Shown: positions 9,967-18,216 of the stretch, in pieces
Numbering within the stretch: position 1 is the first letter of the stretch
Layout: each line of letters starts with the position of its first letter
From: Burkholderia pyrrocinia
Lineage (GTDB): Bacteria > Pseudomonadota > Gammaproteobacteria > Burkholderiales > Burkholderiaceae
Reading direction: 5' to 3'
Length of the DNA stretch: 64,000 nucleotides
NCBI RefSeq assembly: GCF_001028665.1
Contig: NZ_CP011505.1
Location: 682,001 to 746,000, forward strand
The notes under the pieces: generated by a model
Told to the model about the DNA's origin: nothing
What the model saw: the letters and a program-made list of their open reading frames with translations, nothing else
Databases searched by the model: none
Program-made: the position numbers and the translations under genes

Positions 9967-11148
9967 ATGCGTACTCCTTCCGTTTCCGACTGCCTGCCGC
10001 ACGACCTTGCGCAGGCCCTGCTGATCGGCCGCGTCTGGCGGCACGATGGTGCCCACGCGGGCCCGAGCGTCGTCGCCGTGCGCGGCGGCGAGATGTTCGA
10101 CATCACGCACACCGTGCCGACCACCGCGGACCTGTTCGACCGTCCCGACGCAGTCGCAATCGCGGGCACCGCCCCCGGCGAATCGCTCGGCCGCGTCGAG
10201 CCCCTCCTGCAGGCGGCGCTGGACGGCACGCCCGGCGCCACTCACCTGCTCGCTCCATGCGACGTGCAGGCCATCAAGGCTTGCGGCGTCACCTTTGCGG
10301 TCAGCCTGATCGAACGCGTCATCGAAGAACAGGCCGGCGGCGATCCCGCCAAAGCGAGGGACGTGCGCGAAACCATCGCCGCGACCATCGGCACCGACCT
10401 GTCGAGGATCGTTCCCGGTTCTGAAGCCTCCATGCGCCTGAAGGCGGAACTCGAGCGCCGCGGCGCGTGGTCGCAATACATGGAAGTCGGCATCGGCCCG
10501 GATGCCGAGGTGTTCTCCAAGTCGCAGCCGATGTCGGCAGTGGGCTTCGGCGCGGACGTGGGTCTGCTGCCGGTGTCGGTGTGGAACAACCCGGAACCGG
10601 AGATCGTGCTGGCGGTCAGCTGCGACGGCAGGCCGGTAGGCGCCACACTCGGCAATGACGTGAACTTGCGCGACATCGAAGGCCGCTCGGCGCTGCTCCT
10701 CGGCAAATGCAAGGACAACAACGGCTCGTGCGCGATCGGCCCGTTCGTGCGGCTATTCGACGACCGCTTCACGCTGGACAGCGTGCGGCAGGCCAGCGTG
10801 TCGCTGCGCGTCGAAGGCGCGGATGACGGCTTCGTCCTCGACGGCATCAGCCACATGCGCGAGATCAGCCGCGACCCGGCCGACCTCGTCGCGCAGACCT
10901 GCGGCGCGCATCACCAGTATCCCGACGGTTTCATGCTGTTCCTGGGCACGATGTTCTCGCCGATCCAGGATCGCGACGCACCCGGCGGCGGATTCACTCA
11001 CCACCTGGGCGACCGCGTCACCATCTCCACGCCCATGCTCGGCGCACTCGTCAACACCGTGCGGCTTTCCACCGAGATCTCGCCATGGACCTTCGGCGTG
11101 CGTGCCCTGTACGCCAACCTGGCCGCACGCGGCCTGCTCGATGCGTGA
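9967..11148 (+). CDS. Fumarylacetoacetate-hydrolase family protein (2-keto-3-deoxy acid metabolism)
   Basis: 393 aa. The C-terminal FAH fold is recognisable from FGADVGLLPVSVWNNPEPE (acidic metal ligands), GNDVNLRDIEGRSALLLGK and a long GDRVTISTPMLG stretch. An N-terminal extension of about 120 residues is usual for the versions that travel with IlvD/Edd sugar-acid dehydratases. In such pathways this enzyme dehydrates or cleaves the 2-keto-3-deoxy acid made by the preceding enzyme. Its placement 32 bases after the dehydratase supports a joint pathway. No sugar dehydrogenase or alpha-ketoglutarate-semialdehyde dehydrogenase is beside them, so the locus appears to begin with the acid. Confidence 0.88.
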   Translation: MRTPSVSDCLPHDLAQALLIGRVWRHDGAHAGPSVVAVRGGEMFDITHTVPTTADLFDRPDAVAIAGTAPGESLGRVEPLLQAALDGTPGATHLLAPCDVQAIKACGVTFAVSLIERVIEEQAGGDPAKARDVRETIAATIGTDLSRIVPGSEASMRLKAELERRGAWSQYMEVGIGPDAEVFSKSQPMSAVGFGADVGLLPVSVWNNPEPEIVLAVSCDGRPVGATLGNDVNLRDIEGRSALLLGKCKDNNGSCAIGPFVRLFDDRFTLDSVRQASVSLRVEGADDGFVLDGISHMREISRDPADLVAQTCGAHHQYPDGFMLFLGTMFSPIQDRDAPGGGFTHHLGDRVTISTPMLGALVNTVRLSTEISPWTFGVRALYANLAARGLLDA

Positions 11149-11202
11149 GGCCATTCGTGGACGATCCGGTCGACCTCGGAACGATCGGGACGTGGGCTCG
11201 GC

Positions 11203-11541
11203 GTGTCGGAATACTGGTCGCCCAAAGTCGTTGCTCAGGTCAACGATCAATACGTGAAGGTTGCAAAAGTACGCGGACAGCTCGTCTGGCACGACCATGC
11301 GCACGAAGACGAATTGTTCTTCGTCGTGCGCGGGCACCTCAGGATCGAATATGAAGGCGGCCGTGTCGTCGATCTGCCTGCGGGTTCGATGCACGTCGTG
11401 CCGAAAGGCACGCTGCACAATCCGGTCGCTGATGACGAATGCTGGATCGTGCTGATCGAACCCGTGCAGACGAAGCATACCGGCGACGTCGAATCACCGC
11501 TGACACGGACGATCGACGAGCAGTTGGGTGGGTCGCGCTGA
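11203..11541 (+). CDS. Small cupin-domain protein
   Basis: 112 aa single-domain cupin with GTG start. The metal-binding motif is intact: WHDHAHEDELFFVVRG (motif 1, His, His and Glu) and PKGTLHNPVAD (motif 2 His). It follows the FAH-family gene by 54 bases on the same strand and may be the last gene of the sugar-acid operon, perhaps a sugar epimerase/isomerase-like or binding protein. The function is not predictable beyond the fold. Confidence 0.75.
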   Translation: MSEYWSPKVVAQVNDQYVKVAKVRGQLVWHDHAHEDELFFVVRGHLRIEYEGGRVVDLPAGSMHVVPKGTLHNPVADDECWIVLIEPVQTKHTGDVESPLTRTIDEQLGGSR

Positions 11542-11624
11542 ATTCACCCCTCGGCTTTGACCGATCCCTCCCACGCCGCCATGTCGTTGCCGAACCGGTG
11601 CCGAAGCCCCGATACCGCGAAACG

Positions 11625-12101
11625 TCAGGCCGAAGCCGCCGGGCTGCCCGCCCCCTGCTCGCGCGCCGGTGACCCGCACCGCCCCGACGCCGGCGCCGGC
11701 ACGCCGTTCGGCCGCGCCGCATTCGGCCGGTCGACGTAATCGCGCGGCGTGCGCCCGAGCACCCTCCTGAAATGACGGCACAGATGGCTCTGGTCGAAGA
11801 ACCCGACCTCGGTCGCGACGACCGACGGCGGCAGCCCCGCGCGCAGCAGGTCCTGTGCGCGCCGCACCCGCACGAGGCACAGATAGCGATGCGGCGACAC
11901 GCCCAGCTCGTTGCGAAAGCGCGCGGCAAAACGCGACACGCTCAGCCCGGCCGCCGCCGCGAGCGCCTCGATGCTCAACGGCTGCGCGTACGCAGTCTCG
12001 ATGATGCGCAGCGCGCCGTCGACGGCGCTCGACGCGGGTTGCGCAACGCCGAACGGGCGGATCGCCGCGGATTCGCCTGCCGGATGAAACACGTTTCCCA
12101 T
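11625..12101 (-). CDS. Short AraC-family regulator (DNA-binding domain only)
   Basis: 158 aa. Almost the whole protein is an AraC/XylS double helix-turn-helix (about residues 28-126: ALAAAAGLSVSRFAARFRNELG and FDQSHLCRHFRRVLGRTP) with no ligand-binding domain. A GGAG site precedes the start at 12101. It is 11 bases downstream of the FAD oxidase gene, so it is the last gene of the oxidase operon. A close paralogue is encoded at 24711-25181, again directly after the C-terminus of the same kind of oxidase. It may sense the substrate indirectly or need a partner. Confidence 0.88.
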   Translation of the reverse strand: MGNVFHPAGESAAIRPFGVAQPASSAVDGALRIIETAYAQPLSIEALAAAAGLSVSRFAARFRNELGVSPHRYLCLVRVRRAQDLLRAGLPPSVVATEVGFFDQSHLCRHFRRVLGRTPRDYVDRPNAARPNGVPAPASGRCGSPAREQGAGSPAASA

Positions 12102-12112
12102 GCGCGGCTCCG

Positions 12113-13267
12113 TCAGGTTGTCGCGTGCGCCGCGTCGGCCGGCAGTACGAAGCGCCCGATCGCGAACGGCTCGATCGGCGTGCTCGTCGCGCCCGTATCG
12201 ATCAGCTCGGCCATCGTGTCGCCGACGCCCGGGCCGAGCTGGAAGCCGTGCCCGCAGAAGCCGAACGCGTAATACAGCCCGTCGACCCTTGCGCTGCGTC
12301 CCATGATCGGCCGGTCGTCCGGCATGTAGCCCTCGACGCCGCTCCATACGCGAATGATGTTCAGCCGCGTCAGCGCCGGTGCGACGCGCGCGAGCTGCGT
12401 GAACTGCAGCAGCGTGCTCTCGGGCAGCACCTTCGCGCGCCGTTCGTCGAGATAGGCCGGCGCGCGCGCGCAGCCGCCGATCACGACGTTGCCGCGCTCG
12501 ACCTGCCGGAAGTACACGACTTCCTCGATATGCGGCGACGACACGCCGACGGCCGGCAGGATCGAATACGGCACCGGTTCCGTCACGCACATCTGCGGCC
12601 CGTTGACCGCGATCGGCACCGGCTCGCCGAACTGCGTGCTGAGCTGGTTGCCCCACGCGCCGGCCGTCACGAGCAGGTTCGGCGCGCAGAACACGCGGCC
12701 GTCGTCGCTCGTCGCGCGGAACGTGTCGCCGTCCTTCTCGACGGTCGCGATCGCGGTGTTCTCCTCGATCCGCGCACCCGCGCGTGCCGCCGCGCGGCCG
12801 AACGCCGGCGCGGCGAGGCGCGGGTTCGCGTGACCGTCCAGCGCCGAATGGGATGCGCTCAGCACCTCGGGGCCCAAAAACGGAAACTTCGCGCGCATCG
12901 CCGCGCCGCGATACAGGTCGAGCTTCAGCCCGTATTGCGCGGCGTCGCGCGCATAGGCGTCGAACATGTCGTCCTGCTCCTGCCGGTAGCACACGCGAAC
13001 GTGCCCGGTCTGCAGGAATTCGGCGCTGTGCCCGATCAGCTCGGGCATTCGGCACCAGATCTCGCGGGAACGGTTCGCGAGCGGCAATTGCGGCAGGTAA
13101 CGGCCCTGGCGCCGCACGTTACCGAAATTGACGCCGCTCGCCTGCTGCCCGATCAGCCCGCGTTCGAGCAGGATCACCGAGCGGCCGCGCCGGCGCAGGA
13201 AAAACGCGGCAGCGGCGCCCATGAAGCCGCCGCCCACGATCACGACATCCGCATCGGCCCGCATCAT
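12113..13267 (-). CDS. FAD-dependent D-amino-acid-oxidase-family subunit (HcnC/OoxB-like)
   Basis: 384 aa. The N-terminal FAD motif VVIVGGGFMGAAAAFFLRRRG and the C-terminal WSGVEGYMPDDRPIMG and GFCGHGFQLGPGVG are classic for the DAO fold. It overlaps the preceding gene by four bases (ATGA). Size and order match the third subunit of heterotrimeric enzymes such as HcnABC (glycine to HCN), opine oxidases and D-hydroxyproline dehydrogenase, where this subunit oxidises the C-N bond of an amino acid or opine. Sequence alone does not decide the substrate. Its C-terminal end is duplicated as a relic at 25178-25273. Confidence 0.88.
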   Translation of the reverse strand: MMRADADVVIVGGGFMGAAAAFFLRRRGRSVILLERGLIGQQASGVNFGNVRRQGRYLPQLPLANRSREIWCRMPELIGHSAEFLQTGHVRVCYRQEQDDMFDAYARDAAQYGLKLDLYRGAAMRAKFPFLGPEVLSASHSALDGHANPRLAAPAFGRAAARAGARIEENTAIATVEKDGDTFRATSDDGRVFCAPNLLVTAGAWGNQLSTQFGEPVPIAVNGPQMCVTEPVPYSILPAVGVSSPHIEEVVYFRQVERGNVVIGGCARAPAYLDERRAKVLPESTLLQFTQLARVAPALTRLNIIRVWSGVEGYMPDDRPIMGRSARVDGLYYAFGFCGHGFQLGPGVGDTMAELIDTGATSTPIEPFAIGRFVLPADAAHATT

Positions 13268-14685
13268 TCATCCCCCTTCATCGTCACGGCTTCGTCGCGC
13301 GGCGCGGGCGGCTCGCCCGCCGCACGCAGCGCGACCGGCAGCGGCTTCACGGGCGCCTGCCCGCGCAGGCGGCCGACCGCATCGAGCGGCACGCCGGCCG
13401 CGGCGGCGATCACCTCGGCCCCCGCGTGGCCGCAGTAGCGGCCCTGGCAGCGCCCCATCCCGACGCGGCTGAACGCCTTCGCGCGATTCGCCTCGCACGC
13501 GCCTTCGTCGCGGATCACGCGGCGCAGCTCGCCGACGCTCACGCCCTCGCAGCGGCACAGGATCGTGTCGTCGGACAGCGTCGCGGCCTGTTGCGCGGGC
13601 CACGGAAACGCCTGCGCGAGCCCCGCGCGGAAACGGTCCATCTTCGTGCGTTCGCGCTGCAGCGCGGCGACCGCGCGCGCGTCGACCGGCCGGCCGAGAT
13701 CCTTCAGCAGCGCGAGCGCCGCGAGGCGGCCCGCCGCTTCCGCACCGTCCGCGCCGAGCACGCGCGCGCCGTCGCCGGCCAGATAGACGCCCGCGACCGA
13801 GCTGCGCCCCATGTCGTCGAGCTGCGGCAGCCATTGCCGCGTGTCGCCGTCGAAGCGGAACGCGCAGCCGGCCAGATCCGCGAGCTGCGTCTCGGCGCGC
13901 AGGTGGTAGCCCAGTGCGACCGCGTCGCAGTCGATGACCGCGGCGGTGCCGGCGGCGGTGCGAAAACTGACGGCCGACACGCCCTGCGCGGGATCGCCGT
14001 GAATCTCGAGCGGCTCGATCCCGTGCTCGATGCGCACGCCGGCGCGCTTCAGCGCACGCGTGAGCGCGATGCCCTTCGCGAGCACGTCGGGCCGCGCGAG
14101 CAGTTTCGGCAGCGCGCGCAGCCGGTTCGCGGCTGGCGACGTGTCGAGCACCGCCGCGACCTTCGCGCCGGCCTGCACGTACTGGTTCGCGACGAGGTAC
14201 AGCAGCGGGCCCGAACCCATGAACACGACGTTCGCGCCGATCGCGCACGCCTGCGCCTTCAGCGCGATCTGCGACGCACCGAGGCTGTAGGTGCCCGCGT
14301 ACTGCCAGCCCTTGACGGGCATCAGCCGGTCGGTGGCGCCCGGGCACAGCACCAGCGCATCGTACGGGCGGCGCACCGACATGCCATCGTGGGCGGTGTA
14401 GAGTGCGCCTCCGGACAGGTTCCAGGCCAGCGTGTCGGGCGCGTAGTCCAGCGACGCGCGCAGGCGCTCGAACGTGTCGTGCAGGTCTTTCGCGCGCACG
14501 GCCTCGGTGCCGTACAGCTTGTCGTACGGGCGCGAGAACGTATCGGGCTGACGCCGGTAGATCTGGCCGCCGTCGCGCCGGCCTTCGTCGATCACGAGCG
14601 GCCGCACGCCGGCTTCCACCAGCGTCTGCGCGCAGCGCACGCCGGCCGGCCCGGCGCCGACGACGATTACGCGTGGTTCGACCAT
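13264..14685 (-). CDS. FAD/NAD(P)-binding subunit with BFD-like [2Fe-2S] domain (HcnB/OoxA-like)
   Basis: 473 aa. The N-terminus carries the FAD motif VIVVGAGPAGVRCAQTL, then a second dinucleotide fold, GANVVFMGSGPLLYLVANQY. The C-terminal 100 residues contain a BFD-like cluster: CRC in DTILCRCEGVSVGEL and two cysteines in GRCQGRYCG. This is the middle electron-transfer subunit of the heterotrimeric amino-acid/opine dehydrogenase family. The start at 14685 lies inside the 2Fe-2S gene (19-base overlap) and the stop overlaps the next start, so the three subunits are translationally coupled. Confidence 0.88.
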   Translation of the reverse strand: MVEPRVIVVGAGPAGVRCAQTLVEAGVRPLVIDEGRRDGGQIYRRQPDTFSRPYDKLYGTEAVRAKDLHDTFERLRASLDYAPDTLAWNLSGGALYTAHDGMSVRRPYDALVLCPGATDRLMPVKGWQYAGTYSLGASQIALKAQACAIGANVVFMGSGPLLYLVANQYVQAGAKVAAVLDTSPAANRLRALPKLLARPDVLAKGIALTRALKRAGVRIEHGIEPLEIHGDPAQGVSAVSFRTAAGTAAVIDCDAVALGYHLRAETQLADLAGCAFRFDGDTRQWLPQLDDMGRSSVAGVYLAGDGARVLGADGAEAAGRLAALALLKDLGRPVDARAVAALQRERTKMDRFRAGLAQAFPWPAQQAATLSDDTILCRCEGVSVGELRRVIRDEGACEANRAKAFSRVGMGRCQGRYCGHAGAEVIAAAAGVPLDAVGRLRGQAPVKPLPVALRAAGEPPAPRDEAVTMKGDE

Positions 14686-14975
14686 TGCGCCTCCGGTTGG
14701 CGGGTGACGATGTCGAGGCCCGGCTGCACGACGGTCGTGCACGCCCGCAGGCGCTCGCCGTCGGCCGTCCAGACCCAGCAGTCCTGGCACGCGCCCATCA
14801 GGCAGAAACCGGCCCGCGCCTCGGGGCCGAACTCGGACTGCCGCACGTGGCCGGCCTGCGTCAGCATCGCGACGAGCAGCGTATCGCCCTCGAGCCCGTT
14901 CACCGTGCGGCCGTCGACGCTGAACGTTACCGGACGGCGCCCGGTTTCGGCGAGACGAACGAATCGCCCTGTCAT
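14667..14975 (-). CDS. Small [2Fe-2S] ferredoxin-like subunit (HcnA/OoxC-like)
   Basis: 102 aa. Plant-type cluster cysteines are C58, C63, C66 and C79 (GFCLMGACQDCW and LRACTT). The ribosome site CAGGAGGG is nearly perfect, eight bases before the start at 14975. As in HcnA and the opine oxidase gamma subunit, it should pass electrons between the catalytic FAD subunit and the BFD-containing subunit encoded next. Lengths of the three products (102, 473 and 384 aa) fit that family closely. Confidence 0.88.
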   Translation of the reverse strand: MTGRFVRLAETGRRPVTFSVDGRTVNGLEGDTLLVAMLTQAGHVRQSEFGPEARAGFCLMGACQDCWVWTADGERLRACTTVVQPGLDIVTRQPEAQWSNHA

Positions 14976-15049
14976 ATCCAACCCTCCTGTCGCGCGAGCG
15001 GGCCGCCCACCGGCCGGCTCGTCGCGCGTCTTCTCATCGTTTTCAACGT

Positions 15050-16327
15050 TCAGTGCAGGATGTCCTGCAGCCGGTAATACGCGCCGACGAACGGCAGGAA
15101 CCACGCGTGCCCGAAATGCCCCGGTATCGCCGGCCAGTCGAGCTCGCGCCACGGATTCGACGCGGCCGCGCCATACATCACGTCGGCCATCACGCGGCCC
15201 ATGTGCACCGACATCTGCACGCCGTGGCCGCTGTAGCCCATCGAGTAATAGACACCGTCGTGCTGGCCGGCACGCGGCAGGCGGTCGGCGGTGATGTCGA
15301 CGAGCCCGCCCCAGCAATAGTCGAGCCGCACGTCCGCGAGCGCGGGGAAATACTCGGCCATGCCGGCGCGCAGGACGTCGCCGCTTTTCGCATCGGAGCG
15401 CGGGCTCGACATCGCGAAGCGCGCGCGCCCGCCGAACAGCAGCCGGTTGTCGGGCGTCACGCGGAAGTAGTTGCCGATCTGGCGTGAAGTAACGTACGCG
15501 CGGCGGTGCGGAAGCAGCCGGTTCAGTTGTTCGTCGGGCAGCGGTTCGGTGACGACGATGAAACTGCCGACCGGCGCGATGCGCCGCCGGAACCACGCGA
15601 ACGGCCCCTGCTGCGATGCGCCGGTCGCGACCAGCACGCGATCGGCCACGATCGTGCCGCGCGTGCAGGTGATCGCGTGGCGCTCGCCATCGAGCCGCTC
15701 GAGCTGCGTGACGGCCGCATGCTCGTAGATGCGCGCGCCGGCCCGCACGGCCGCTTGCGCGAGCCCGACGCCGAACTTGCCCATGTGCATCTGCGCGCCG
15801 TTGCGCTGCAGCAGGCCGCCGTGGAAGCCGTCGGAGCCGACCTCATCGCGAATCCGCGACGGCTCGATCAGTTCGATGTCCGGATCGACGTCGCGCCGCA
15901 ATGCGTCGAAGGTCTTCGCGAGCCCCGCGAAATGCTGCGGCTTCGCGGCGAGCTTCAGCTTGCCGGCGCGCCGGAAATCGCAGTCGATCGCGTGTTCGGC
16001 GACGATCGTTTCGACGGTTCGCACCGCGCTCTCGTACGCGCGATAGAACTGCTTCGCCTGCTCGGCGCCGATCCGCGCGGCGAGCGACGCGTAGTCCTGC
16101 GCAACGCCGGTGTTGCATTGCCCGCCGTTGCGGCCCGATGCCTCTGCGGCAACCTGTGCGGCTTCCAGCACCACGACCGACACGCCGCGCTGCGCGAGCG
16201 CCAGCGCCGCCGACAACCCGGTAAAGCCGCCGCCGATCACGACCACGTCGGCACGCCCTTCAACGGGCCCTTCGCTACCGCCGCGAAAATCGGGACGGGT
16301 ATCCAGCCAGTACGATTCGAGTTTCAT
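15050..16327 (-). CDS. FAD-dependent amine oxidase (PuuB-like, DAO family)
   Basis: 425 aa. The opening KLESYWLDT and FAD motif DVVVIGGGFTGLSAALALAQRG, followed by ASGRNGGQCNTG, are hallmarks of the gamma-glutamylputrescine oxidase/DAO group. GYSGHGVQMSVHMG marks the C-terminal FAD contact. AAGGA precedes the start at 16327. It is first in the minus-strand oxidase operon, 74 bases ahead of the 2Fe-2S subunit gene. An equal-length paralogue (425 aa, also ending in a PFVGA-YRL-D motif) is at 20924-22201 in the neighbouring operon. The likely product is an aldehyde plus ammonia and H2O2; the substrate is unknown. Confidence 0.88.
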   Translation of the reverse strand: MKLESYWLDTRPDFRGGSEGPVEGRADVVVIGGGFTGLSAALALAQRGVSVVVLEAAQVAAEASGRNGGQCNTGVAQDYASLAARIGAEQAKQFYRAYESAVRTVETIVAEHAIDCDFRRAGKLKLAAKPQHFAGLAKTFDALRRDVDPDIELIEPSRIRDEVGSDGFHGGLLQRNGAQMHMGKFGVGLAQAAVRAGARIYEHAAVTQLERLDGERHAITCTRGTIVADRVLVATGASQQGPFAWFRRRIAPVGSFIVVTEPLPDEQLNRLLPHRRAYVTSRQIGNYFRVTPDNRLLFGGRARFAMSSPRSDAKSGDVLRAGMAEYFPALADVRLDYCWGGLVDITADRLPRAGQHDGVYYSMGYSGHGVQMSVHMGRVMADVMYGAAASNPWRELDWPAIPGHFGHAWFLPFVGAYYRLQDILH

Positions 16328-16437
16328 CGGATCCTTCGTGAGCATTCGGGCGCCGCGAACGACGTGCATGCGGCGCATCGGCCCGCCTGTCGCCGCAGGT
16401 TCGCGATCGGGCGACGGCCGCCCGGTGAATACCATTT

Positions 16438-16517
16438 AATCATCGTCAAAAAGCGTAGTTGCCGCGTATTGGCGCGCGGCGCGCGCATCATCCGCTGTTT
16501 TGCGCGGCCGCGGCAGC
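16438..16517. repeat. Promoter-proximal segment repeated at 25274-25356
   Basis: The 80 bases upstream of the oxidase operon recur at 25274. In ungapped alignment I count 56 of the first 70 bases identical, then a shared CCGCGGCAGC (16508 and 25347) offset by a 3-base insertion. On the minus strand it includes GCAACT and TTGACG close to the operon's promoter position. It is either a regulatory region of the oxidase operon or part of a larger duplicated block. Confidence 0.75.
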
Positions 16518-16603
16518 ACACCATGCGCAAGCCGCGCGCGGCAGCCCGCGCACACCGGCTGAACGCCGGCCGATCCGGTCATGGAACGCGCCGGCGTCAT
16601 TCG

Positions 16604-16831
16604 TCACGCCTCCACCGACATGTCGATCAGGACGCTCTTGAAGCGCAGGTTCGCCTCGAAGGCATGGCGGCCGAGATCCTTGCCGATGCCCGACTGTTTG
16701 TAGCCGCCGGTCGGGATCACGAAATCCGACGTGCGGCCATAGCGGTTGTTCCAGACGGTACCGGCCTCGAGGCCGCGCATCACCCGCAGTGCGCGGCGAG
16801 CGCGACGGGTTTCGTGCCCGACTGCACGCAT
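16604..16831 (-). pseudogene. C-terminal fragment of an aldehyde dehydrogenase
   Basis: The reading frame gives RVMRGLEAGTVWNNRYGR, then GGYKQSGIGKDLGRHA, FEANLRFKSVLID and a stop. This is the normal last 65 or so residues of an NAD-dependent aldehyde dehydrogenase. The upstream sequence does not continue the family; the cofactor-binding and catalytic parts are missing. It lies upstream of, and in the same direction as, the oxidase operon, so an aldehyde dehydrogenase was probably once part of this locus. Confidence 0.8.
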
Positions 16832-17229
16832 GCCGCCATGGTCGCCGCGGCGTTGTCAAGTTGAAGTGTCGGAGGCGCAAGCGTGCCGGGGGATTGGTCG
16901 TTACCCGGAAAGCGGACTGAGTCCGGATGACATGGGTCGGTTCACGCCCTGCTGTGCGGCGAATCGTCGGAGGATTTCCAGCGCACGAGAAACGCGCCCG
17001 GCGCACGGCATTTCGTCGCGGGCAAGACATTGACGTGACAACGCCGTTTTGACATCGATCACGATTTTCATGCCGCCGACTGTTCCGACGACGCTCACCA
17101 TGACACGCATTGCACTGAAATCAAGGCCGCCTTTACGAAACGCCGGCTTCCATGTTTTCCGGCTGGCCCCAGGGCGCGATTACGGTTCTGATGGACGCGA
17201 ACGGCTGCCGCCGGGTGCGCAGCCGTGGC
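16832..17229. other. Intergenic region downstream of the GNAT gene
   Basis: About 400 bases with no recognisable gene. A minus-strand frame at 16901-17110 (69 codons) reads MKIVIDVKTALSRQCLARDE in its middle but matches nothing I know. A hairpin at 17201-17226 probably ends the GNAT transcript. Base use differs from flanking genes, which suits decayed sequence left by the aldehyde dehydrogenase deletion. Confidence 0.4.
17201..17226 (-). terminator. Hairpin after the double-GNAT gene
   Basis: ACGGCTGC and GCAGCCGT form a perfect 8-bp stem around a 10-base loop, starting four bases beyond the GNAT stop on the minus strand. No T-run follows, so it could be a weak terminator or a 3' mRNA stabiliser. 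Confidence 0.5.
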
Positions 17230-18114
17230 CTACAACATCGCTTGACTGATTAGCCCGTACAGCCCGCATGCCGGATCGAGCGCACCGCCGTGTGCTGCCG
17301 CGAGCGGGTTGCGAACCATCTTCGAGCAGGTGTCCACCCGCGTCAATCCCTGAGCGCCGAGCCAGTCCGGCAAACTCGTTCCCGAAGGTACGTCGATGCG
17401 AACGAATTCGTTCTCCAATCCGCTCATCCAATAGCCGATCAGGGCCCTTGCATGCGCGTCGTCGGTCGAACGCCGTGCGACCACCGGGCCGATCAGGTAA
17501 CCGCGACCGAAGTGGCGCAGCACCGAAAATCCGACGATTTCGCCGTCGCGCTCGAGCACGACGCTTTTCCCGCGCTTCGACAATGCCGACAAAAGCGCAT
17601 CGCGCTCGAGGCCGGAAGCGCGCGTGTCCAGTTCGACGAGGCAACGCAAATCGGCAGGCGTCCCGGCCCGCAGTCTCTCGCCATCGAGCAGTGCAACCGC
17701 GGCAGGCCGACTCACGTTCCCTTGATACTGGTCCAGCGATCCGCACACGTTGAAACCGAGCCTCTCGTAGAGTGGCAGGCCGGCCGGCGTCGCATGCAGG
17801 AACGTGATGCGCGGCCCCAGTTCTTCGAGGAGCGCCTCCATCAGCTCGCGGCCGATACCTCTGCCCTGGTGCGCGGACGACACGATGACGTGCCCGATGG
17901 AAGCGCGGTCCGAGCCGAACTTCCAGCACATCGCCGTACCAATGACCACACCGCGTTCCTCGGCCACGAACGCGATCGACGTGTCGGCGGAAAACTGCCA
18001 GTCTTCCAGTCTGAAGGGCCAGCGAAGCGCCATGGACAGCGCGTGGGCCGCGGGTATATCGGCCGCGGTGAACCTTCGATAGCGAAGCTCCGTCGTCGAG
18101 CGGGAATCGTTCAT
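17230..18114 (-). CDS. Double-GNAT N-acetyltransferase (GNAT plus YitH-type domain)
   Basis: 294 aa. The N-terminal GNAT domain (about 10-130) shows the acetyl-CoA loop HQGRGIGRELMEALLEELG and the beta-bulge FLHATPAGLPLYERLGF. The C-terminal half (about 150-290) resembles the YitH/Acetyltransf_18 domain with GFSVLRHFGRGYLIGPV. A paralogue of similar build is at 34681-35541. A start at 18114 gives the same N-terminal length as that paralogue; an ATG at 18132 with AAGGA is an alternative that adds six residues. It follows the M20 gene by about 100 bases and is probably the last gene of that operon. Acetylation of an amine substrate or intermediate is plausible but unproven. Confidence 0.85.
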   Translation of the reverse strand: MNDSRSTTELRYRRFTAADIPAAHALSMALRWPFRLEDWQFSADTSIAFVAEERGVVIGTAMCWKFGSDRASIGHVIVSSAHQGRGIGRELMEALLEELGPRITFLHATPAGLPLYERLGFNVCGSLDQYQGNVSRPAAVALLDGERLRAGTPADLRCLVELDTRASGLERDALLSALSKRGKSVVLERDGEIVGFSVLRHFGRGYLIGPVVARRSTDDAHARALIGYWMSGLENEFVRIDVPSGTSLPDWLGAQGLTRVDTCSKMVRNPLAAAHGGALDPACGLYGLISQAML

Positions 18115-18216
18115 CACGTGTTCCTGTTTCATCAAGCAATCCTTCCAGATGGCGCCGTTCCGCAACCGGGTGCGCGCGACGAATCGATCCCGGTCACGAT
18201 GGATCGAACCGCCGCG

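Noticed and set aside
12113..14975. Assignment as the hydrogen cyanide synthase genes hcnABC
   Set aside because: Order and sizes fit, but opine oxidases and hydroxyproline dehydrogenases share them, and the operon context looks catabolic. No symbol was given.
16901..17110. A 69-codon minus-strand frame starting MRVMVSVVGTVGG
   Set aside because: No homology that I recognise, no clear ribosome site, and it lies in what looks like decayed DNA.
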